Notes under the pieces: model-generated
What the model was told of the DNA's origin: nothing
Seen by the model: the letters and a program-made list of their open reading frames with translations, nothing else
The model's database searches: none
Shown here: positions 22,936 through 31,960 of the stretch, one piece after another
How positions within the stretch are numbered: the stretch's first letter is position 1
Layout of the letters: every line of letters starts with the position of its first letter
NCBI GenBank assembly: GCA_948567375.1
Contig: OX419762.1
Location: 21,964,608-22,028,607, forward strand
Length of the DNA: 64,000 nt
Direction of reading: 5' to 3'
Source: Lunularia cruciata
Lineage: Eukaryota > Streptophyta > Marchantiopsida > Lunulariales > Lunulariaceae
Made by a program: the position numbers and the translations under genes

Positions 22936-23084
22936 TCAGATTGTTTACAACACTTGAATCAACTCAACTTAGATCATTACTTGATCTGTCACTCTATAAA
23001 CTTCCAACAACTGGGCACTGATTACAATCAAGCCACACCCACTCTAGCTAAGAGAATCTAGGTGATGCTCGCTGGCCTCTATCC
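22936..23084 (-). repeat. 3' LTR of X, distal part
   Basis: Aligns with 57,231-57,377 through TTGTTTACAA, ACTCAACTYAGATCA, ACTTGATCTRTC, GATTACAATCAAGCCACAC and GGTGATGCTC. It is interrupted after CTCTATCC by the LTR of element 1. Confidence 0.8.
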
Positions 23085-23775
23085 TATAACACCCATTTGT
23101 GCAGGTGTGTGGTATTGTGATATTTAGCTTGGTATTACAAGTACTTGAGAGATATTATTTATATAGAGATAAAGGATGGTTTTACATTAGTCATGATTAA
23201 CTAAAGTTAGTCATAGCTAAGATAGAGGGGACCTTACTTTAGAGGAAGTGGAAAAGATGAGCACCACTATTTTGGATTCTAGTGTGTTGACTTGGTATTA
23301 TTCCTAGGTGTTTGGCTTTGAGGAAAGAGTTGAGAACTCTTGGGCCCGCAAGCCTTTTTGTTTTGGATTCTTCTATAGTCCAAGGATAGCCCATGTGAAG
23401 GAATCCTTGACTTAGTGGTTGGGTCAAGATAAGATCACATGCTAGTGGAATATGTCCATATGAATGGATATTCCTTTCTACTTTTTGACTTTACTTGACT
23501 TTTAGTCTAGTAACTTGAGTTACTGTGGTAATTAGTAACTTTGGTACGTAACTATTTCACAAGTATATAAACAAGGGGTGAGGAGGTACTCATCATCCTT
23601 TCATTTGCAACTGTCTCTCTCTCATTGAGTTCTCTAGTGAGCAATGTCTTGAGTCTTGGCGTGTTAGCCTTGGAGGAGTATGATGGAGTTGGGGTTCCTT
23701 GCCTTCTTAGTCCATGGTGCACTACCATAATAGCCATCAGAGGTTCATCTTGAGTGAGAGACAGGCTAGCTCACA
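23085..23775 (+). repeat. 5' LTR of element 1
   Basis: Starts TATAACACCCATTTGTG (the other three copies start TGTAACACCC) and ends GGCTAGCTCACA. Same length as the 3' LTR at 39,644. By eye they differ at a few percent of positions, so the insertion is not recent. The loss of the terminal TG is a point change. Confidence 0.9.
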
Positions 23776-23779
23776 TTTT

Positions 23780-23797
23780 TGGTTCTGTTGCCGGGAC
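23780..23797 (+). promoter_or_regulatory. Primer binding site of element 1 (tRNA-Asp-like)
   Basis: TGGTTCTGTTGCCGGGAC lies four bases inside the LTR. The complement of the plant tRNA-Asp 3' end is TGGCGCCGTTGCCGGGG, as used by Athila-type elements. Element 2 has TGGTTCCGTTGCCGAGAC at 45,291-45,308. Both copies share TT where the tRNA predicts CG, so this is probably the family's sequence and not decay. Confidence 0.65.
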
Positions 23798-24474
23798 CTC
23801 TCTAGAAGGCAAGATAATGTTCCACATTCAATTTTACATTAGGCATAAGGAGGCTATGAGAGCTCACTTGGAGAGAACATTGGGAGAGGAGAGTGCTGAA
23901 ATTATGTTAGAGAACCAAGATCCATTTGTATACCCTATAGTTCATTATGATGTCTTTGAAGTGGTTTTGTACATCTTGTACACATGAGAGGATTTGGACA
24001 GATTGTGTGAGGTGGATTGAAGATTTTGGGGATTAAGGTGATTTTGGGCAAAATATCAAGTTTGAAATCTGGACTTGAAATTTCTACACATTAAAGATTG
24101 GGTTAGCTTTCAGTTAGTACACTTAAAATTTTTATGAGAGCTATTATGCGCACTGGGCTAGAATTTGTGAAAGTTGATAGAGTAAACTGCTTCCGCAATT
24201 GCATGCTCTTTGGAAAATTGTACAGGGTCTGCCATTTCTTCAATTTTCGGTGGGTTATGCTAAAAATTTCCAAGAAAATTCAATGCATTGTATCCTACTT
24301 TCTGCCATAAAAATTAGAGAGAGATAATTCTTGCGCAAGGAGTTATGAGTTTTTGAAGTGAAGGGGGTGGTTTTCAAACCAAATCTGAAATATGTGTGTT
24401 GAATAGAAAGGTGTCTAGGCCAAATGGCTAAATGAAAAGATCTGAAATTTTCCAAGGAGGGACGCTCTAGAGTT

Positions 24475-24814
24475 GTGATCCAGTGGGAAAGATTTCAGAA
24501 GACTAAGACTTACTTGTTAGGAGATTTGAGTGACATTGTGAGGAAGCACAATGTCACTCAAATTCAATTCTGCAGAGTGGAGATCTCATGCATGAGGAGT
24601 TTGAGAGCAACAAAAAGCATGTTTGAGTGTTTAGATTCATCTTGGGAACATGGAGTGTCATCAAGAGTGGAAATTGAGACTATGCAAGGTTCCGCAAGGG
24701 TTTGAGGTGATTGTAGGGGTGGATTTGAGGAAAAGAGAGTTTACAATAGAATTTGAAGAGAGTGTTGAGAGGATACAGAAACCTACACCACTTGGAGGAA
24801 AGAGTGAGTCTAAG
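24475..24814 (+). pseudogene. Extra ORF upstream of gag in element 1, 5' part
   Basis: The text GDLSDIVRKHN, FCRVEISCMRSLR, then after a frameshift GFEVIVGVDLRKREF and KPTPLGGKSESKC parallels element 2 at about 46,000-46,300. The segment is cut at the first Cys of a zinc knuckle by the chromovirus insertion and resumes at 30,455. A 16-bp perfect hairpin (24,525-24,562) lies within it and is missing from element 2. It may be a nucleic-acid-binding accessory protein. The hydrophilic domain plus CCHC arrangement resembles plant DUF4283/zf-CCHC_4 proteins only loosely. Confidence 0.5.
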
Positions 24815-25268
24815 TGTAACAATATGGAGTTTAGCAACAAAGTTATTTGGAATTACGAAGTAGCACATAAGACAAATTAGTCTAGAATATTCCAGAAATA
24901 TCTAGGAAGCTTCTTGGGAAGCTTCTTGGGAAGCTTCCCGGCTAACTTAGCTTGCACCGCAAGTAAGTAGCTTCTAGAAGGAAGCTTCTTGAAGCTTCCA
25001 ACTTGCTTAGCTTCCAACTTGCTTAGCTTGCACGTCAAGTAGGCGGCTTCTAGAAGGAAGCTTCTTAAGAATCTTTCTAGTTAACTTGGCTTGCACTCTA
25101 AGAAAACGGCTTGAGGAAACTTCTTGAGAAGCTTCTCAAGGGCCTTGTATGCTACCTATAACTACCAAAGCCAAAGCTCATGCTAGGCATTTGAAGTTTT
25201 TCCTCATTCAAGTGTCCTAATGTGAGTTTCCATTCTCTTATTTCTCTCCTCGGTCTTGGTCTTTTACA
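24815..25268 (+). repeat. 5' LTR of the chromovirus
   Basis: 454 bp, against 398 bp for the 3' LTR. The extra length comes from additional copies of an AGCTTCTTGGGA/GAAGCTTC-rich module between about 24,905 and 25,075. The TATA box seen in the 3' LTR (TATAAATA) is TATAACTA here (25,157-25,164). That would weaken transcription of this copy from its own promoter. Confidence 0.88.
24972..24998 (+). promoter_or_regulatory. Heat-shock-element-like cluster in the 5' LTR
   Basis: TTCTAGAA (24,972-24,979) is followed by GAAGCTTCTTGAAGCTTC (24,981-24,998), that is GAA-nn-TTC-nn-GAA-nn-TTC, four alternating units with exact 2-bp spacing. This fits the binding rule for heat-shock transcription factors. 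Further GAAGCTTC words surround it. It lies about 160-185 bp upstream of the TATA position, a sensible promoter distance. Confidence 0.55.
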
Positions 25269-25269
25269 T

Positions 25270-25281
25270 TGGTATCAAAGC
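25270..25281 (+). promoter_or_regulatory. Primer binding site of the chromovirus (initiator-Met)
   Basis: TGGTATCAAAGC begins two bases after the LTR. It differs by one base from TGGTATCAGAGC, the complement of the plant initiator-Met tRNA 3' end. This primer is usual in plant chromoviruses. Confidence 0.85.
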
Positions 25282-25296
25282 AGGAATGGGATGGAT

Positions 25297-26425
25297 GCAA
25301 TTTATGGACCACCAAATCCTCTTCCGCCGAACCATTGGGATTTTCATGTCTAGATATTACTCAAGCACCGCTTCACACAATTCATCACCTCACGCTTTGG
25401 GCAAGATTTTCTACATATGATCACCGTGTCTGAAGAACCCTTGATGCTTCAAGTTGTCACTTATAGAGAAAGGTGACGTGCTATATCTATATGTTAATCA
25501 ATTAGATAAACTGGGAGTAGTAGGATGGAGTAGTAGCTATGGTGGCAATACCGGACTTTATCATTGCGATGCAGCAACAAATCGAGCACCTTACTCAATT
25601 GTTGGATGAACAAACCAACAACAACAAGAACATATAGAGAGAGCGCCAGTCCAAGATGGAGAAGATTGTATTCAATTTCCAAAATCTAAGGTGTTTGAAG
25701 GCAAGAATCTTCCAAGCACAATGGAGAATTTTATGTTTGATTGCGAAAGTTACTTTGAAGCCACCAATCTTCAAGATGAACGGAAATAGATTTTCTTGGC
25801 TTCTAGCCAATTGGATGGTGTGGCAAAGCTTTGGTGGCAATTCCGAGTGGAGCAAGTTGAACGACAGATTGTTACACCAATCTTGACATGGACTTAATTC
25901 AAGGATGCAATACGTGGTCGACTTCAAACTATAAATGCTACCTAAGTCGCACAAGATAAATTGGCGGAGTTGAAGCAGATTGGCTCAATAAGAGGCTACA
26001 TCACACAATTTCAAAACATCATCATGCAAATTCCAAATATACAAGAAGGAGAAGTTTTGGATCAATTTGTGTGGGGATTGAAGTCACAAACCAAATTGGA
26101 GGTGACCATGCAAGAACCACAAAACATAGAAGAAGCCATGCAATTGGCTGAGCGCTTTAATTTGTTGGTTGTGACAACTTGGTCTCAACCTCAACTTACA
26201 CCAAGCTTACCAGTACAATACATATGGGTGGAAGAACCAGCACCAATGGAGGCTACTTGGTGCAATAGATAGAGAAAGATTGCAACAAAATGGAGATTGT
26301 TTTTATTGTCACCAAGTTGGACATCGCATTGTTGAATGTCCACTTAGGAATGAGCGACCTTGACAAGTTGCCCCGATGGAGTTTATGAAACCAAATGATC
26401 AAGGAAACAAAGAATCCCAATAGGA
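25297..26425 (+). pseudogene. Gag of the chromovirus
   Basis: A likely start is in MDAIYGPPNPLPP near 25,291, but the first 650 bp are broken by frameshifts. The frame from 25,961 (LAELKQIGSIRGYITQF, then FVWGLKSQTKLEV, then EAMQLAERF) is a clear retrotransposon gag capsid domain. A zinc knuckle, CFYCHQVGHRIVEC (CX2CX4HX4C), lies at about 26,299-26,340 in another frame. It would bind and package element RNA. Confidence 0.75.
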
Positions 26426-26453
26426 GATTTTAAGCCACCTACCTACTGGGAGC

Positions 26454-26801
26454 TTGATGAGTTCCAATGGGATTGAAGGCTTGACCTATGCAAGTTTGCT
26501 TCACTTGCAAGGTACAATATCTAATTGGGGTTGTAGGACTTTGGTTGATTTTGGAAGTTCAAAGAATTGCATGTCTATGCAAGTAGCAAAGGAATCAGGT
26601 ATTCCTATCAAGCCAGTGATTAGAAGTAGTTTGATGATGGTGGATGGTAGAAAGGGTTCTGCATTCCGCACCTTGTATCCTATTACCTTCAAGATTGGGG
26701 AGGATTATTTGGAGTGTATGAGGTTTGTAGTGGCACCTTTACACTATGATATCATTCTGAGTCTACCTTGGCTTGAACGTCATAAGGTTCAATTTGATTA
26801 G
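26454..26801 (+). pseudogene. Aspartic protease of the chromovirus
   Basis: An open frame of 115 codons. TLVDFGSSKNCMS sits where chromoviruses have D-S-G-A-T-H-N-F, so the active triad reads D-F-G. The second half contains YDIILSLPWL (family form D-ILG--WL). The protease cuts Gag-Pol. The Ser-to-Phe change would disable it. A stop at 26,801 separates it from the RT frame. Confidence 0.75.
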
Positions 26802-26936
26802 AACCGACGCCAAATTCAAGTACAACACCAAGGTAGGACTTTCCAATTAGGTTGTTTGGCACCTCTGAGTAAGACACCTAAGAATAGTCAGTCCCAAGAT
26901 TGGAAGTTTGTCAAGAAGGTAGCCATAGAGTGAACC

Positions 26937-28560
26937 TTGAAGGAATTGAAGTCCCAAGATGAGAAGTTTGCCAAGAAGGCAAACATGGAGCAAGCTTGGA
27001 AGAGAGACCAGTCCCTAGAAGGGAAGTTGGTTAGTAAAGCAGCCATAGAGCAAGCTTTGGAGGAAGATAAGTCTATATTCGTGGTGTGGATCAAGCCGAT
27101 TGCACAAGAACAATCGGAGGAGGGCCAAGAGCCTTATCAAGCAAGGGCTGATTGGATAGTTCAAGAGTTTGCAAACATGTATCCGGATGATCTGCCAAAG
27201 GGATTACCCTCCAATCAAGGTATGCACTTCAAGATCGAGTTATTGCCAGGGAGTACTCCAGTGAGTAGACCAATCTATTGGATCTCACCAAAGGAGTTGG
27301 AGGAGTTGCAAACAACACTTATAGAGTTGTTGGAGAAGGACTTCATACAACATAGTACTTCTCTTTGGGGAGCACCGGTACTACTTGTTCCAAAGAAGGA
27401 TGGAGGACTTTGTTTTTATATTGATTATCGTGGGCTCAATAAGCAAACCGTGAAGAATGCATATCCCTTGCCTCAGATTGATGACTTGCTTGATCAACTA
27501 AGTGGAGCACGCTACTTTTCCAAGTTGGATCTTTGTAGCGGCTATTGGCAAATTCTTATTGATAGAGAGGATGTGCAAAAGACTACCTTTCGTACAAGGT
27601 ATGGGCATTTTGAGTGGAGAGTTCTACCTTTCGGACTCATTAATGCTCCAGTAGTCTTCATGGATCAGATGCATTGGGTGTTGGATGGACTATTGGATTG
27701 GTCCACGGTAGTGTTCTTGGATGATATCTTAATTTATAGTAAGACAAAGGCAGAACACGTGAATCATGTACGAGAAGTCCTAAGACGACTACAACAATGA
27801 AATTTTATTGCAATAAGTCGAAGTGTGCTTTTTGGCAGAAGGAGATTACCTTCTTGGGTCATAAGATCTCATCAGAGGGGATCAAGATGGAAGAAGAGAA
27901 AATCAAGGCCATTACTGATTGCCTACCCCAAAGGATGCTACAAAAGTACGGGCATTCAATGGATTGGCCAGTTTTTACCAACGGTTCATCGATTATTATG
28001 CTCATGTCGTTGCACCATTGACTCATCTCTTGGGAAAGAACTTGAGTTTCCACTGGACCACCAAGCATGAAGAAGCATTCCAGAAGTTAAAGCATATGGT
28101 GTCTTCAAGACCCATTCTTCAACCATATGATCGTCAACTACCTTGTGTGGTTGATTTTGATGCTTCTAACTTTGCAATTGGAGCCGTGTTGCAACAAGAA
28201 TTCCCAGATGGACTCCATTCCATTGCCTTTATGTCTCACCAACTCAATACGGCTGAATGAGACTACTCTGCTCGAGATTGAGAACAACTTGCAATGGTAT
28301 ACACTACCAAGGTATGGAGGCATTACCTCTTGGGGAAACAAGTGATCATGCAAACTGATCACAAACCATTGTTGCAGACCTTACACTTGGAACACATGAA
28401 GAGTCAACATCATTGATGGGAGGAACAACTCCAACTATATGACATCAAACTTGAGTACAAACTAGGTTGATTCCATGTCATCCTTGATGCTTTTTCACCA
28501 CAACCTGATTTGAAGTCTCTTCCTCTCATCACAATGGCAACTTCAACAATGTCAATTGAC
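26937..28560 (+). pseudogene. Reverse transcriptase and RNase H of the chromovirus
   Basis: Frame 26,937-27,800 (287 codons): a Lys/Glu-rich lead, then [62 protein letters not shown] and [12 protein letters not shown] with the catalytic Asp pair intact. A frameshift near 27,795 is followed by SKCAFWQKEITFLGH and FNGLASFYQRF. RNase H begins as CVVDFDASNFAIGAVLQQ (28,146-28,200). It degrades with stops after 28,260. It made cDNA from the element RNA. Confidence 0.88.
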
Positions 28561-28734
28561 TCTAAGGTCCAAAACGATTTTTTAGTCAGCTCTACACCGA
28601 GATCCCTTCTTCCAAATGGTACATGGTCACCTTATGGCATGCAATAAGGAGTACAACACCTTCTCCATCAAGCAAGGCCTTTTAGTCCATGAGGACCGGA
28701 TCTATGTTCCAGCTAAAGGTGATCTTTAACTTGT

Positions 28735-29802
28735 GCACCTTCAAGAAACCCATGATTTACCCATCACTGGTCACATGGATGTGGACAAGACCTTGGGTAC
28801 ACTCCAACGTCAATGGTGGTGGCCCAACATGACACAAGATGTTCGAGAATTTGTTTGATTGTGTGAGAGTTGCCAAAGTAACAAGGCCAACAACCAAAAG
28901 CCGAGTGGACTCCTTCAACCACTTGCTATTCCATCCGCTTGTTGGGAGCATGTGAGCTTGGATCTCATCACATCTTTGCCAAAGACAAAACAAGGACACA
29001 CCGCAATCGTGGTGTTTGTGGATAAGCTTAATAAGCAAATCCACTTAGTACCAACTTGTGATACCATGGATGCTCCAACCTTAGCGCAAATCTACTTTGA
29101 CAATGTCTTCAAGCATCATGGGATACCACGTGTACTCATCTCTGACCGTGATCCTCAATTTATTGGGAAGTTTTGGCAAGCACTCTTCCAGAAACTTGGC
29201 ACCAAGCTTGCTTTGTCCACGGCCTATCATCCTCAAACTGATGGACAAACCAAATGTGAAAATTGTAGATTGGAGGATATGCTGCATGCCTTTGTCAATG
29301 TCCACCATACCAATTGGGATGAATATCTTGCAACTGTAGAATTTGCCTACAACAATTCCAAACAGGCAAGCATTGGATTTCCTCCCTTCTTTCTCAATTT
29401 TGGCCAAGATCCACTTGTTCCAGATTCTCTTCTTGCTCCTCCTCCATCTCAAGTTCCTCATACTTCCACATTCTTGACCACTATATTTCACTCTCTCAAC
29501 AAGCCAAGTCTCACCTCCTTGTTGCTCAGAATCGCCAAAAACAATATGCTAACTACCATCATCGTGATCTCACCTTTGAAGTCGGTGATAAAGTCATGCT
29601 ATCCTCTAGTAACCTCCCTCTCCCACTTGATACCCAAGTTTGTAAACTCGCCCCTAATTGGATAGGACCCTTTGATATCATCCAAATTGTCTCTCTTGTT
29701 GCTTATCAACTTGCCTTGCCTTGTCATATGCGTATCCATCCTATCTTTCATGTTTCCAAGTTGAAACCCTTTGTTCCTAACCCTTCTTCCTTTTCCTCTT
29801 GA
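28735..29802 (+). pseudogene. Integrase of the chromovirus
   Basis: The zinc domain reads LQETHDLPITGHMDV, then CESCQSNKANN (HHCC). The core has first Asp in VSLDLITSLP and second Asp in ISDRDPQFIGKFW. The Glu position in DGQTERVN is DGQTKCEN here, Lys at 29,252-29,254, so the catalytic triad is broken. The open frame 28,859-29,665 ends after a frameshift. The C-terminal part, 29,596-29,802 (LAPNWIGPFDIIQ, then HPIFHVSKLKPF), is the GPY/F module. Confidence 0.88.
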
Positions 29803-29841
29803 GTCCAACCTCCCCCTCTTCCTATCCATATCAATGATCAT

Positions 29842-30004
29842 GAGGAGTACGAAGTTGATGGTATTCTTGCACGTTGCCATATTCAACAAGGCCGTCGCCA
29901 ACATACAGAGTACAAGGTCCTTTAGGAAGGGTATCCCCTTCATGATGCCACATGGGAACCTCTTTCTCACCTCCAAAATGCACAGACAGCCATCCAAGAA
30001 TTCA
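29842..30004 (+). pseudogene. Chromodomain at the C-terminus of the chromovirus integrase
   Basis: The reading EEYEVDGILARCHIQ, then TEYKVL-stop-EGYPL, then DATWEPLSHL and AIQEF is a classic chromodomain. The stop (TAG, 29,923-29,925) replaces the Trp that forms part of the methyl-lysine cage; TGG to TAG is a single transition. The domain is thought to read histone methylation and direct insertion. Confidence 0.88.
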
Positions 30005-30051
30005 AAGTTTCACTGGCAACGAGGACGCCACCAACTAGCAACGGAGGAATA

Positions 30052-30449
30052 TGTAACAATATGGAGTTTAGCGACAAAGTTATTTGGACTTACAAAGTAG
30101 CACATTAGACAAATTAGCCCAGAATATTCCAGAAGTATCTTGGAAGCTTCTTGGGAAGCTTCCCGGCTAGCTTAGCTTGCACCGCAAGTAAGTAGCTTCT
30201 AGAAGCTTCCAACTAGCTTAGCTTGCACGTCAAGTAGGTGGCTTCTTGAGAAGCTTCTTAGTTAACTTGGCTTGTACTCTAAGAAAGCGGCTTGAGGAAG
30301 CTTCTTGAGAAGCTTCTCAAGGGCCTTGTATGCTACCTATAAATACCAAAGCCAGAGCTCATGCTAGGCATTTGGAGTTTTCCCTCATTCAAGTGTCCTA
30401 ATGTGAGTTTCCATTCTCTTATTTCTCTCCTCGGTCTTGATCTTTTACA
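30052..30449 (+). repeat. 3' LTR of the chromovirus
   Basis: 398 bp, from TGTAACAATATGG to TCTTTTACA. It has TTCTAGAAGCTTC (30,197-30,209), a three-unit heat-shock-element match, further GAAGCTTC words, and an intact TATAAATA at 30,338-30,345. Shorter than the 5' LTR because fewer AGCTTCTT modules are present. Confidence 0.9.
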
Positions 30450-30454
30450 CTTAG

Positions 30455-30763
30455 TGCTTTCTATGTGGAGAGAAGGGACATAAGGCAAGTTCATGTCCAT
30501 TGACCTTTGAGAGCAAGAGATTGAGGGAAAGGAGAGGCTTACTTGACTTGGGTTTGCATGTTGGACCTTCTTCACCAAGATTGGGAGGGAGAAGATCTAA
30601 GACCAAGGAGTTGTGTGAGGTTTGTGGAGTTGAAGGACTTCCAAAAGGACATGAGTGTAGTGGAGTAAAATCAATTTTGGAGACATTGTTGAAGGATCTT
30701 GGAGAGAGTCTTAGTAAAGCTACAAAAATATTATCACCTTCATCAGCTAGTTCTCAAGATTAG
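30455..30763 (+). pseudogene. Extra ORF upstream of gag in element 1, 3' part
   Basis: Resumes as CFLCREKGHKASSC-like text (CX2CX4HX4C knuckle at 30,455-30,495) and continues open through LTFESKRLRERRGLL, GPSSPRLGGRRS and a second Cys-rich word, CEVCGVEGLPKGHEC, to a stop at 30,763. The second word has spacing CX2C-X8-H-X1-C and may be another small metal site. The same order occurs in element 2. It precedes gag by about 230 bp of purine-rich DNA. Confidence 0.55.
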
Positions 30764-30996
30764 TGATGGAGATAATCTTTCAACTTATGGATAAACTATC
30801 CATGAGAGTTAGATTAATATGCACTCTAGGATTTGATGTTACTATAGAGATCTTAGAGTAACCTGAACCTTTTGTGTTCCCTAGAGTGGATTATTCTTAG
30901 ATGTCATATATATACTCTATTAGTTACAGAGTGAGAGAAAAGAAAAGAGAAAAAGAAGAAAAAATTGAGAGAAAAGAAAGATAGTGAGGGGTTAAG

Positions 30997-31960
30997 ATGT
31001 GCAAACTTCCGGTTTTCTTTGGCAAGATGGTTTCTTCAAGAGAGCTTGCATAGGAAACAATGAGAGGAGAAAGAATGAATGGGCCTCATTAATACCAAAT
31101 TTCTTTGAGGATGCAACACTTACATGGTATGAGTTAGAATACCAAGAGAGAGAGAGTAGAGATGGGGAAGAAGAGTCTTGGGAGAGTTTGACTTCAGCAC
31201 TCATTGAGAATTTTCTCCCAAATGAGAGTTATGAGAGATTGATGAGTGAGGTTACCTTTCTCAAACAAGGAGATGGAGAGAAAGTGAGAGTCTATGTGGA
31301 AAGAGTGGAAAAGTTAGAGTCCACATTTTGTATAGTGTTGAGGAAGGGTGGAGATGATGTGGAGACAACTATGATTGGCATAGGGGCCATGCTCACCAAG
31401 AATTTTTTGGGAGGGTGGAGACCACAATTTAGAAGCAAGGTGAGATATGAGAAACCTTCTTCCAAGGTTGAAGCTATCAAGATTGCAATTGGTATGGAGG
31501 AGAGTTTGGAAGGAGATGAGAGTGATATGGTGGTGAAGGAGATTGTGCATCCTCCTCAAGGTTACAAGTATGGTGGAACTTCTGATAGTTTGGTGGCAAG
31601 AGTTGCACCACAAGTAGTAGTTTCTCTAGTTCTTGCACCTCCACCAAAGGATCCATTTCAAACCATCATAGAACAACTTGCAGATCTCAAAATGAATGTG
31701 GTACAACTATGGGAGAAGAGAGAGGTGGATCAGAATGTAGGGAGAGGGCCTATGATTAATGGAAATTATCCATATAGAGGAGGCCAACCAACCAACAATT
31801 TCAATGATAGAAATTGTTTTGATTGTGGAGGAAGAGGCCATATTGAGAGGAATTGCCCAAATTCCACTTACCATTGAGGAAGGGGTTATGAGAGAGCCAA
31901 TAGAGGGAAAGAGGGAGGTAGTTAAACCCAAGTGGCTCCTAACCCAAATAGAGGTAAGGG
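30997..31960 (+). pseudogene. Gag of element 1
   Basis: Start ATG at 30,997 (MCKLPVFF), as in element 2 (MVKLPVFF). A net 25-bp deletion after FFGK then removes the first capsid helix and shifts frame. From 31,035 the frame RACIGNNERRKNEWASL, LTWYELEYQERES, FLPNESYERLMSEVTF and YVERVEKLESTF is a retrotransposon gag domain. A zinc knuckle, CFDCGGRGHIERNC, lies near 31,815-31,857 (CX2CX4HX4C). A stop replaces the Gly-Arg position after STYH at 31,875. Gag would form the particle shell. Confidence 0.85.

Larger units (their letters stand above)
24815..30449 (+). mobile_element. Chromovirus (Ty3/gypsy with chromodomain) nested in element 1
   Basis: Both ends are TG...CA (TGTAACAATATGG to TCTTTTACA), with 5-bp flanks CTAAG (24,810-24,814) and CTTAG (30,450-30,454), one mismatch. 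Element 2 at 46,290 shows the empty site, GTCTAAGTGCTTTC. LTRs are 24,815-25,268 and 30,052-30,449. Inside are an initiator-Met primer site, gag, protease, RT, RNase H, integrase and a C-terminal chromodomain, the layout of plant chromoviruses. The chromodomain is thought to steer insertion to marked chromatin. Stops and frameshifts are frequent and the integrase Glu is lost. Confidence 0.92.

Noticed and set aside
23239-23427. 62-codon frame repeated at 39,798 and 44,751
   Set aside because: It lies inside the LTRs of elements 1 and 2 on the minus strand; repetition reflects LTR copies, not a gene.
29081-29491. 136-codon minus-strand open frame across the chromovirus integrase
   Set aside because: Shadow of the integrase frame; no motif of its own.
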